Shown here: positions 44,257 through 52,941 of the stretch, one piece after another
Numbering within the stretch: position 1 is the stretch's first letter
How the letters are laid out: each line of letters starts with the position of its first letter
DNA from: Pedobacter chitinilyticus
GTDB taxonomy: Bacteria > Bacteroidota > Bacteroidia > Sphingobacteriales > Sphingobacteriaceae
Assembly: GCF_003313385.1 (NCBI RefSeq)
Contig: NZ_QMHN01000001.1
Location: 80,637-144,636 of the forward strand
Direction: 5' to 3'
DNA: 64,000 nt
Program-made: the position numbers and the translations under genes
The notes under the pieces: generated by a model
What the model saw: only the letters and a program-made list of their open reading frames with translations
Database searches by the model: none
Told to the model about the DNA's origin: nothing

Positions 44257-45438
44257 TTAAAGCGTCATCAGGTCATGTTTAAGGTCATTGTAATTACTTT
44301 CAAATTTCGCATCATCCCTCATATCGACATGGATGAACTGTTGCATGAATGTCGGAATGCTCTCTTGCTTACTTCCACTTCTTAGCACAGGTATGATCCT
44401 GCTGTTGACCGTTTGGTTGTCGTACAGTTTTACGTTCATGATTGAATACTCATAGCCAACACCACCTTTCCTGTTATCTGCTTTTTTCTTATAGCCAGGT
44501 GTAAAGATCACGAGAACTTTGTCAGCATGTTCAATACCCTGCTCCATGGTATAGGGCGCACTGGTGCCGAGACGCATTGAGTATCTATCGATTTTAACTT
44601 CAAATCCATCCGCAGTCAATTTGTTGGCCAAGGTCAACACCCAGCCCTTATGCTCTTCGCTGTCCCATGAATAGGAAATAAAAACAACCACCTTCATCTT
44701 TTGCCCTTCACTTTCTTCGACAGATATTCTTTTTCCGTAAAGTAAAATCTCGATTTGATTTACACGCTGCCCATCATAAGGTCTTATGATACCAAGAATA
44801 TTATCGATCACCTTCTTCCTATCTAAACTGCTCAGGCCAGCCAGAATATCCTCAAAGAATACCTTTCTTTTCGTACTGAGGTTCTGCTGTTCACGCTGCC
44901 TGATGTACTGATAGTAGTCTGGATGGTAGCGATCATATTTCCTTACAAGATTGATGAACCTTGGTCCTGAAAAATAGGTTTCGGCATCTTCCCTAACGTC
45001 CATGATTTCGAACAATCTGTTATAAATATTGATCCAGTTAGCAGGCAGTACGTTCTCTTCAAAATTCTTCAACGGAGATTCTTCTACCGAAAGCTCGACT
45101 GTTTGTTCGAAATCACGCTTAGCGAAATGACTATACTGTGTTGGATTTCGCGACAACAGTTCAAGTTTTACAGCCTCAAAATTTTCATCCTTCAGTTTAT
45201 AGAATTTACCGCCATGCAATTGGTAAAAACTTTCTGCCACTATGAGAATATCATCGCGATCATGTCCGTAGTCTTTGAGTTTCCTGAAAAATTCGGTTTC
45301 CACTAATGAAGCGATATAGCTTAAACGGTCATCCTTAGCTATGTCCTTTCTGTTATAATAAAGAAATTCAATCAATATCGACCAATCTTCACTGAGCAGT
45401 CGCTCATACAATTCATTTTCCAGTAATACTTTCTGCAC
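44257..45438 (-). CDS. SEFIR-domain protein
   Basis: 393 residues. The C-terminal ~130 residues (249-380) form a SEFIR/TIR-like domain: FISYSWDSEEHKGWVLTLAN, GFEVKIDRYSMRLGTSAPY, ADKVLVIFTPGY, GVGYEYSIM with Glu330, and SRIIPVLRSGS. SEFIR domains are TIR relatives found in bacterial immunity proteins and eukaryotic IL-17 signalling. Some bacterial members deplete NAD+. The N-terminal 240 residues are helical and unrecognised, a likely sensor. It is first of a two-gene unit, divergent from the STAND gene. Confidence 0.85.
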   Translation of the reverse strand: MQKVLLENELYERLLSEDWSILIEFLYYNRKDIAKDDRLSYIASLVETEFFRKLKDYGHDRDDILIVAESFYQLHGGKFYKLKDENFEAVKLELLSRNPTQYSHFAKRDFEQTVELSVEESPLKNFEENVLPANWINIYNRLFEIMDVREDAETYFSGPRFINLVRKYDRYHPDYYQYIRQREQQNLSTKRKVFFEDILAGLSSLDRKKVIDNILGIIRPYDGQRVNQIEILLYGKRISVEESEGQKMKVVVFISYSWDSEEHKGWVLTLANKLTADGFEVKIDRYSMRLGTSAPYTMEQGIEHADKVLVIFTPGYKKKADNRKGGVGYEYSIMNVKLYDNQTVNSRIIPVLRSGSKQESIPTFMQQFIHVDMRDDAKFESNYNDLKHDLMTL

Positions 45439-45631
45439 CCTCTTGTTCGTAGGATGCTAAGATAAATATTTAATAAATTTCATGGGCGTTGTATTCATGC
45501 AAACCTTTTCTCAAAAAAATAATAGCGTTTAATCGTAAGAAAAATTCAATTGCTTTTACTCATTTGAAACACAAAACCAGTGAACATAAATCAGTATATT
45601 TATCCGCCTTACTTAACGCACCTTCAATACC

Positions 45632-48600
45632 ATGGAGAAAATAAACTGGTCCAATTTTGACTATAACGATTTTGAGCATTTCTGCAGCATACTCCTGACC
45701 TCCGAGTTCGGTAAGAAGTACGTGCCTTTTTCGGCACCCGGAACTGATGGCGGAATCGATGGACAGTTCGAGGGTACTTACGATAATTACAGTGGTAAAT
45801 GGCGCTTCCAGTTCAAGTTCTATCAAGTAGCTAGGTCCACTGCTATAAATACATTAAAAAATAGGCTGAAGACTGAGATTACCAGCATTTTGGACGAAGA
45901 CTTTTATGTGCTGGTCACCAATGTAGAAATGCTACCACAGGAGCAGGATGAGCTTAAGACGGTTGCAGCAGCAGAACTTTCATTGATCAATAAATCATGT
46001 AAGGTTTTCATTTGGGATGGAGCAAAACTAAATACTTTGGCGTCCCAATATCCTATCATACAGTTCTGGCTCGACTTCGGTTTTACCTCATCGGACCTGC
46101 GGGAATACAAGCTCGAGTTTGAAAAAAATCTGATAGCAAACAAGTTTGCTCCCGATAGTTTCAGTAATGTTTTCATAGGGAGGGAAGATGACCTAAAATC
46201 ACTGGAAGGTTTTCTACACTCAGATCTTCCAATGGCACTCATCAGTGGCGAAGCGGGCATTGGCAAGACAAGGCTTGCTATTCACTTCTTTCAAAAATAT
46301 GTTGACCATTTGGATGGATGGACTGCACTGGTACTTACTGCGAAAAGTTTCGAATTTGATCGCATCTACAAGGCGCTTTTCGGTGGTGGGAATTACATTG
46401 TCTTGGTCGATGACGCACATAATTTTGAAGCTAAGGTTATCGCAGACCTTCTTTCGATCGCCAAACAACTTCCAAACGTAAAACTTCTCCTTACATCCAG
46501 GACCATAGAAGTCCATTCTGCACTTGCCCTGATCAAGGAAACTGAAAAGAATTCAATCCTTCTCATTGAGATCACTACACTTTCAAGATCTGAAACCGAC
46601 AACTTCTTTAGGCGCTACATCAAAAGCGGCCCCTTTTCCCAGTTCATCAATGAGCTCATTGGGATTTCGTCTGGAAAACCGATCTTAATGGTAGCTATTC
46701 TACAGGCCATTTCCGAAGGAGCACCAATAGAACAAATAAAAAGAAAAGATTTTTTCAGATCATACGTCAATAACTATTTTGATGCCTATTGTCGCAAGGT
46801 TCAGGAGATAACCAGTGTACCAATACTCGAGCTGCGAAAGCTTGTCAAGATTATTGCCCTGATCGAGCCCTTCGATTTTAATTCGAAGGAAACCATCAAA
46901 CTCATTTCAGAGAAATCCGGCATCAATACCGAAAACGTCCGCTTTGCTCTGGAGCAGCTTAAGGAAAACTCCTATGTCAGCGGCAGATATGTACAATCAA
47001 TCAAGCCGGATTATTACAGCGACATCCTTGTCGCTGATCTAGAACCCGGCGAAGCTGCCGATATGATCTTCGAACTGATACCGTTCAGTACCAATATAAT
47101 CGTAAATCTTGCCAGTGCCCAACATTCTTTAGGAGAACAAAGCGACGTCCTGACCGAGGTACTAAAGGTCTTTATAGATATTATTCCGATGACATCCGTT
47201 CCCGATGCCGTTAGGGTAATAATGACCACGATCCTCCGTATTTCCCAGATAAGGCCCGAGTCTGCAAAATACGCCATTAAAGTATATACCCATTCGCTGA
47301 AGATACCCGATCATCCTTCAACTATGGAGCTAGAGGAAGACAGGAAATATAATTACGTTTCCGGAGAAAGCATCATGGGCACGGCGGTCAATATCCTTAA
47401 GGCGCTTTATGATCTTAGGGAAAACTTAGATTTTGTAATTAGAAGTGCCTTTCAACTTTACAAGATCACCGAAGATAAAAGGCTTGTCGAAATTTTCTCG
47501 TTTAACCGTAAGGACATTATCGACAACTTTAACATGAACAGGCAGAATGCGTTCCTGGAAAACCTCAGTAGCAGGCTGCATAAGCTCAGCGATCTGGAAC
47601 TTCGCTTTGCGGTGAACGTGCTTAGAACTTTTTCAGTGCTCGACTTCCATATTTCCCAGATGAGCGCTGCCAACCTTGCGCAATTAAATATCACAACCTA
47701 TTATCTAACAGAAAAAAATCTTGGGGTAGTCGAATTCAGATCGCGCATGATCAAATTGCTTATACAGATATTTAACGATGCACCAGCACCATCAATATTG
47801 CGTACCGATGTACTTAAGTTCCTTATTGATATTCCTCGTTCGATTTTTGCCACCAAGCACAATAAGGTGCAATACGTAAATGATGATGAGATCAATGCCA
47901 TTCTACAATTACTGCTAGACAAATGCGGAGCGTTCGACCTCAACGAACAGAAAGACATCCTGGAAAAATTGCACTGGTTTCAACGATGGGGAATCTCGCA
48001 TCAACTCGTACCTATTATAGAGCAGATCAAAACGGCACTTCAACCCAAAAATTTAGTCGAACGTTTATCTTACCTCTTTTCAAACTCCGAAAGAAGGATA
48101 GATGAAATAAAGGACATCCATGATTACGTGAGACAAAAGTCAACCGGGATCATCCAACAGGAAAAACCTGATGAACTTTCTGAAGCGCTTCTCGAGTATC
48201 TCGGACAACAGCAATATCCCGCCCATTTCTTTTGGGACTTTGTGCGGACGCTTGAGATATCCTTCCCCGAATACTGCAAGGTACTTTACGAAAAATTATA
48301 TGCAGACCATCTCGAACGTTATGGGACCTTGGCCTCCCGAATGTTGTCTGCACTTTATTTTATCCACAACGATGATAAATACTACTGGGAAAAAATAGAC
48401 CAGCTACGCACCCTTGATAAAGCCCATGCAGATAATATCATCCTCGACGGCTATGCTTCCCGCATTCCTGGTAAAACCGTAATCAAACAGAGGGATATCG
48501 ACACCATAATCGAGATTTTCAAGAAGGAAAATCCCGACAATGAGCATATTCTTTCGATGGCCATCCAACTGCTGTTCTCGGTCAAACATGTGAACGCACT

Positions 48601-49447
48601 GGACTATGCCAAACAGTTTCTGGACCGTGCTACCCAACATGGCAATGTTGCGATGTTCTTTATAAGACTTCATGATAATAATGAGGTCTCGATCGAACAG
48701 TTATCAGAACTGGTCCTTAAACATACCGAGAGATTCCAACTGACCTATGAAATAGAAAGGGCATTGACAAAGTCACTGGCCTACCCCGCTGATGATGATG
48801 TGATGGACTATTTTTTTAGGCGATTCGATCGTTACATAAAGGAGATACAGCGAACAAAATCATATAACGCTTACCAATTTCTTCCAAGGGGCGACTACTC
48901 ACGTTTGTCCGAAGAAGCTGGACCGGAAAAGGTTATGGAATTATTTTCCAAGGCAATCGGCTGGTACATTAATACGGTCGATCACAAGCTAAGGTACTTT
49001 GCTAAGGACCTGCTTTCTTACCTGCAACCAGTTCCTGTGATCAATGATGAACTCTACCTTTTTTACAGCAACTTGCTGAACAATGAAGAGGACCCTGATC
49101 ATTTGATCGCGATCTATTCTTCGCTGTCTACATTCAAGGAAAAGAACGAAAGCATGATCAGGTTGGTCACCGAAAACTTTGCCAACATTAACGACCTTCA
49201 ATATTCAGATGAAGAAAGCTATAGAAACGTCCAGTCCGAAGCCTATGTTGCACTGACTTCAGCAGGAGTAAAAACTGGCACTCCAGGTGAGCCGTTTGCC
49301 GAGGATCTTGCGCTAAAGGAATTGTTGCTATCCCAGCTTTCCAATCTGGGCAATCATGATCCTGCTAAGAAATTTTTAAACGAAGTACTTAAAAGCGTCC
49401 AGTCGGAAATAGACCGTAACAGCGAAATGGAGGACTCAGCATGGTGA
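45632..49447 (+). CDS. Mrr-like nuclease and STAND NTPase fusion, candidate anti-phage sensor
   Basis: 1271 residues in three parts. Residues ~1-150: an Mrr/PD-(D/E)XK-like domain with TDGGIDG (Asp43) and FQFKFYQ (Gln60/Lys62). Residues ~180-420: a STAND/AAA-type NTPase with Walker A SGEAGIGKT (205-213), Walker B YIVLVDDAH (255-263) and LLLTSR (285-290). The remainder, ~850 residues, is all-helical, Leu-rich and unrecognised, and could be the ligand-sensing repeat array. This layout matches Avs/STAND immune sensors that activate an N-terminal nuclease on detecting a phage protein. It overlaps the next gene by 7 bases (ATGGTGA). The defence role is inference from architecture. Confidence 0.85.
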   Translation: MEKINWSNFDYNDFEHFCSILLTSEFGKKYVPFSAPGTDGGIDGQFEGTYDNYSGKWRFQFKFYQVARSTAINTLKNRLKTEITSILDEDFYVLVTNVEMLPQEQDELKTVAAAELSLINKSCKVFIWDGAKLNTLASQYPIIQFWLDFGFTSSDLREYKLEFEKNLIANKFAPDSFSNVFIGREDDLKSLEGFLHSDLPMALISGEAGIGKTRLAIHFFQKYVDHLDGWTALVLTAKSFEFDRIYKALFGGGNYIVLVDDAHNFEAKVIADLLSIAKQLPNVKLLLTSRTIEVHSALALIKETEKNSILLIEITTLSRSETDNFFRRYIKSGPFSQFINELIGISSGKPILMVAILQAISEGAPIEQIKRKDFFRSYVNNYFDAYCRKVQEITSVPILELRKLVKIIALIEPFDFNSKETIKLISEKSGINTENVRFALEQLKENSYVSGRYVQSIKPDYYSDILVADLEPGEAADMIFELIPFSTNIIVNLASAQHSLGEQSDVLTEVLKVFIDIIPMTSVPDAVRVIMTTILRISQIRPESAKYAIKVYTHSLKIPDHPSTMELEEDRKYNYVSGESIMGTAVNILKALYDLRENLDFVIRSAFQLYKITEDKRLVEIFSFNRKDIIDNFNMNRQNAFLENLSSRLHKLSDLELRFAVNVLRTFSVLDFHISQMSAANLAQLNITTYYLTEKNLGVVEFRSRMIKLLIQIFNDAPAPSILRTDVLKFLIDIPRSIFATKHNKVQYVNDDEINAILQLLLDKCGAFDLNEQKDILEKLHWFQRWGISHQLVPIIEQIKTALQPKNLVERLSYLFSNSERRIDEIKDIHDYVRQKSTGIIQQEKPDELSEALLEYLGQQQYPAHFFWDFVRTLEISFPEYCKVLYEKLYADHLERYGTLASRMLSALYFIHNDDKYYWEKIDQLRTLDKAHADNIILDGYASRIPGKTVIKQRDIDTIIEIFKKENPDNEHILSMAIQLLFSVKHVNALDYAKQFLDRATQHGNVAMFFIRLHDNNEVSIEQLSELVLKHTERFQLTYEIERALTKSLAYPADDDVMDYFFRRFDRYIKEIQRTKSYNAYQFLPRGDYSRLSEEAGPEKVMELFSKAIGWYINTVDHKLRYFAKDLLSYLQPVPVINDELYLFYSNLLNNEEDPDHLIAIYSSLSTFKEKNESMIRLVTENFANINDLQYSDEESYRNVQSEAYVALTSAGVKTGTPGEPFAEDLALKELLLSQLSNLGNHDPAKKFLNEVLKSVQSEIDRNSEMEDSAW

Positions 49448-50286
49448 GACCGGGACCTACTAACATAACTCATGCTCGATCTTTAGTGAGTTTTTCTACC
49501 GAAAGAAACCAATTGTTCACGCACATCAGCGATAAGCAAACAAACAATCTTATCACCAGTATGAACAGTGATTTCGATGACAGGATCAAAATGGAACCCG
49601 CTCATGTAGAAAGATTGCTTGCTGCGGTCGAAGCAAAGTTCAAACGATGCCAGACCTTATATTTCGTGTACTTCGAAACCGCTCAGCACTCTATCCTCTG
49701 CAATGATACGACTGCACTTCCGTTATCTGTAGAGTGCGAAATTGAGGATGCAACCATCATCACCAGACATTCGTTCCGTGTCGAGAATCCGATAGCGTAC
49801 AGGGAAATGATCAACTATAATTTCCAGACCTTTGTCATCACCCTTGCATCACTCTATGAAAATCTTGTGGCATTGTCCGAGGTATTCGTCAAAAAGGTAA
49901 TCGTATTCGTAAAGAACAAGCCAGTGAGCACGCCTTTACGTGACTATATCGATTTCCACAGAAAGCTGATGTTATTAGGCTACCGCTCTTCTGATCATTT
50001 ATCAACGTGCCTTACCAATTCTGATCCATTCCTTTCAAAGTACCTAACACACATTACAATGCTACGCAACCGCTTCATGCACGGCTACTCAATCAACATT
50101 GAGATGAGCGGAACAGAATACGTGATAGAAAACCTTAACTCAGGTACTCTCAGTGCTAGATCTACCGACCTGCTCATTGATAGATATACTAAAGAGGTTC
50201 TTGAAAAGTCGGAAGTGTTTATCCGCGAACTCATGGTCGCCCTATACGAGATGGGCAAAGGCAGTTCATCGAACATTCCTGCGTAG
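49441..50286 (+). CDS. HEPN-motif protein co-translated with the STAND gene
   Basis: 281 residues. Its ATG lies inside the last codons of the STAND gene, indicating translational coupling. Near the C-terminus TMLRNRFMHGYSI contains the HEPN signature R209-x4-H214 with the usual Asn after Arg, in a helical setting (YNFQTFVITLASLYENLVAL before it). HEPN proteins are commonly RNases in toxin, CRISPR or abortive-infection systems. It may be an effector or regulator of the STAND protein. Start could also be Met41. Confidence 0.7.
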   Translation: MVRPGPTNITHARSLVSFSTERNQLFTHISDKQTNNLITSMNSDFDDRIKMEPAHVERLLAAVEAKFKRCQTLYFVYFETAQHSILCNDTTALPLSVECEIEDATIITRHSFRVENPIAYREMINYNFQTFVITLASLYENLVALSEVFVKKVIVFVKNKPVSTPLRDYIDFHRKLMLLGYRSSDHLSTCLTNSDPFLSKYLTHITMLRNRFMHGYSINIEMSGTEYVIENLNSGTLSARSTDLLIDRYTKEVLEKSEVFIRELMVALYEMGKGSSSNIPA

Positions 50287-50479
50287 GCTAAGTCCGAACA
50301 AACTCTGATCTGACATGGCCTAGGTGTGGAAAATTGTTGTCTTATTTATTGTCTATCCATCGTTGAAGGAAAAGCAAACGTCCTTTCATAAAATCAGTTA
50401 ATGTATAATACTAACAGCTCGAACGATGATTGGAATGTTTAAAAAATATTGCTAACTTCAACTCACCTAACCGCTCCAA

Positions 50480-51310
50480 ATGAATATTTTTGATGACCCG
50501 CAGTACGCAGAAGAAAGAAACGCTTCAACGGATCTGATTACCAGACTGACCAATCTTTATATCGGGCAAGCATTACCAACTTCGAGCAAAAAAGCGCCTT
50601 CAGCTCCCATTGTTGTCAGAAGTCCATATATGAACCTTGCCGATGTGGACTATCACATGACCATTCTGAGAAATCAATTCTCCTACCTTAGGGAAAAAGG
50701 ACAAAATGGTTTTCCTGCCATCAGTCTGAGTGGTGGTACTGTTATACCTGTAAATATTTTTAACGGCACCGACTTTTACATGAATAATAATTTGAACGTC
50801 GATCTCGATATCAGCGATGCAATGAAAAACTTTCGCGCCGATTTTAACGATAGAAAGAAAGAAAGTCTGCGATACAAAAAATTCGAGAATTTTGCTGTGA
50901 ACGACATACGCGACGCCATGAAGCGAAGTCTGTCAGCTTTCCTCCGATTCCGGTTGAAAGGACTAATGGAAATAAGTAATTCAGCTACCATGAAAAAATT
51001 TTTGGCAAATGCGAAGGTGATCGCTGCTCAACTTAACGCCCCGCCCTATATGCAAAAGGGAAATACAGGTGCGTCGAAGTACCTAACCATTACCGTTAAG
51101 ACGCCGCAACATCATGGCCTTACGATTGCCTCTACACCGAACTACATCGAAAACTGGACATATTTCGGCGCACCATCGCATCCGGTAACAGGCTATCTCG
51201 AGCCTGGAAGATATCGGTTTAGGGTAGATGGCACAGCCGTTGGCGGAGTTAGAACGCACCCGTTGCCTATTGCTATTCCACCTAGTTTTGACATTGAACT
51301 AACCTTATAA
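50480..51310 (+). CDS. Unrecognised protein
   Basis: 276 residues with no signal peptide. The middle (~110-165) is highly charged and helical (NFRADFNDRKKESLRYKKFE); the C-terminal ~80 residues are beta-rich with GYLEPGRYRFRVDG, which resembles a PEGA-like strand pattern. The stop is one base before the next ATG, so the two form a unit. The position after the STAND/HEPN pair (194-base gap) suggests island membership but not a function. Confidence 0.6.
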   Translation: MNIFDDPQYAEERNASTDLITRLTNLYIGQALPTSSKKAPSAPIVVRSPYMNLADVDYHMTILRNQFSYLREKGQNGFPAISLSGGTVIPVNIFNGTDFYMNNNLNVDLDISDAMKNFRADFNDRKKESLRYKKFENFAVNDIRDAMKRSLSAFLRFRLKGLMEISNSATMKKFLANAKVIAAQLNAPPYMQKGNTGASKYLTITVKTPQHHGLTIASTPNYIENWTYFGAPSHPVTGYLEPGRYRFRVDGTAVGGVRTHPLPIAIPPSFDIELTL

Positions 51311-51311
51311 T

Positions 51312-51950
51312 ATGATGATTTTTACCAAAGAAGATCTAGGCCCATTTATGCCACTAGTGGGTTATGCGATTGCGATCGCAACAGCAGCATATTCTATCCG
51401 GAAGCTTTTATGGCGAAAGGATTCAGTATGGGGCATACCGCTGGAAATGCTGGATGGAGGAATAAAGGGTATCTTTACTGCGATCTTAGGTGGTGGAATG
51501 GTCATCCTGTGGCTATTTGCAAGCCCGCAGACCACCATGTATTATGTTGCCTTACTGGCCGTCCTTTTCGTTACTATTGTCATTGTATATTTCCTATTCT
51601 CCAAACAGATCCAAAACAACAGGTACTATAAACCAAGGGTGACGGGTCCTACTCAGACGAAACTCGAAGCATTTATCGGTGGAACACAGTACACCTCTAC
51701 GGGAACCCGTTTGATGAACGCCAATCCTGATATTGATGAAGCACTTGCCGACGTGCAGTACAAGGAAGACCTGATCTGGACAAGACAATCTATCACCAAG
51801 GTACGTGTCGGCATTTCACAGAAATACATGGCCATCGTTGTGCTTTGTTTCCTTTGTTTGACCACTGCAGCCCTACTGGTGCTGGTCAAGCTTACCGAAA
51901 AACCAGCAACCAGTGTGATCACAAAAGAGCAGTCTCCCGGCCTCAATTAA
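51312..51950 (+). CDS. Multi-pass membrane protein of unknown function
   Basis: 212 residues. Hydrophobic segments at ~12-30, ~50-68, ~75-95 and ~173-191 suggest four membrane spans, with a soluble stretch at ~97-170. No motif is recognised. It is directly coupled to the preceding gene (one-base gap). Together they could be a membrane-attack or sensing module, but nothing in the sequence proves it. Confidence 0.6.
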   Translation: MMIFTKEDLGPFMPLVGYAIAIATAAYSIRKLLWRKDSVWGIPLEMLDGGIKGIFTAILGGGMVILWLFASPQTTMYYVALLAVLFVTIVIVYFLFSKQIQNNRYYKPRVTGPTQTKLEAFIGGTQYTSTGTRLMNANPDIDEALADVQYKEDLIWTRQSITKVRVGISQKYMAIVVLCFLCLTTAALLVLVKLTEKPATSVITKEQSPGLN

Positions 51951-52941
51951 TACGTAAGAACTTGTCTCATCAATACGACAATTCAACGATTGTTCTTTCC
52001 TAAAAACTGACGTTGATCATTGCCTGCTCGAGCGATATCGCCAGATTTAGGTGTGCATCTGCATGATAACAAAAAGTCAAAAGGATAATTGGATGGCAAG
52101 CGCAAACCCACATACCAGCTGGTTTTCTTCTTTTTCAGTCATCATGGTTTGTTTGCAAGGATCACTATTTATTGCATTGGTAAATAAACTATCGCAAACT
52201 CCCCGGTTTTAAAATAAAACAAATACTTGAAATAGGCATTTATAGCCTACTATCAAAAACAAATTTCTGTGGTACGCAGCTAGACCTTGAGATACTGGCA
52301 AAGCTACCTTTAAAGTAGGGCTTAAGTAGGGTTTAAGTAGGGATAGAGTACTAAGAGTGTACTATGTTATGCTTGCATAGTATTATCGCCTTTCATTACG
52401 CATCGAGTTTTGTTTTCCAACTTTCGTCATTTCGATCGCAGTGCAGCGAGCAGAGAAATCTTTGAACATTATCAAAACCGTGCACATTCTCCAAGCCATT
52501 TCAAAGATATTTCTACAAGGTTGAGATGATGAAATCATGAAGCTGTTTTTTGCAGGTTTATGCTGCGATAGTAAACTGTCCTAAATAAAAATGGGGTGGG
52601 AATTTTGGGGAATTTTGAGAAAAAACATAAGCTGTGGGATTGTGATGTGGGTTTTTCTCTTAAAGCCATCAGCAGATAAGAATATTTTTTCAAAACTTTT
52701 TTGCGTGGCTATTGGGTTAGCCAATTGGTGCTTACACTTCTTTTGCGTAAAGGCCATTCAGGAAATGCAATGTTCTGGCATAGCGTTGGCATACGCAAGA
52801 AAGTTTTAAGGAATTTATCGTTTAACCATTTAGCTTATCGCCACTCTAGCCCTCTCTCATGACTCTAGCCCTCTCCAGTCCAGTTTATAGCTGTTCAAAC
52901 AACTCCTTTCTTAAACCAAGAATTTTTCAGATTAATCACAT
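51951..52941. other. Long non-coding gap between the island and the repeat-protein genes
   Basis: 991 bases. It holds tandem AAGTAGGG (about 52314-52345), a short inverted repeat TACTATG/CATAGTA near 52370, a GTCATTTCGATCG...GAGAAATCTTTG repeat relative (52427-52472) and duplicated ACTCTAGCCCTCTC (about 52840-52880). A small frame at 52591-52809 is not convincing. No RNA gene was recognised. Confidence 0.6.

Noticed and set aside
52591..52809. A 72-codon frame upstream of the Ig-repeat gene
   Set aside because: Composition is odd, no motif is present, and it lies in a repeat-bearing non-coding gap.
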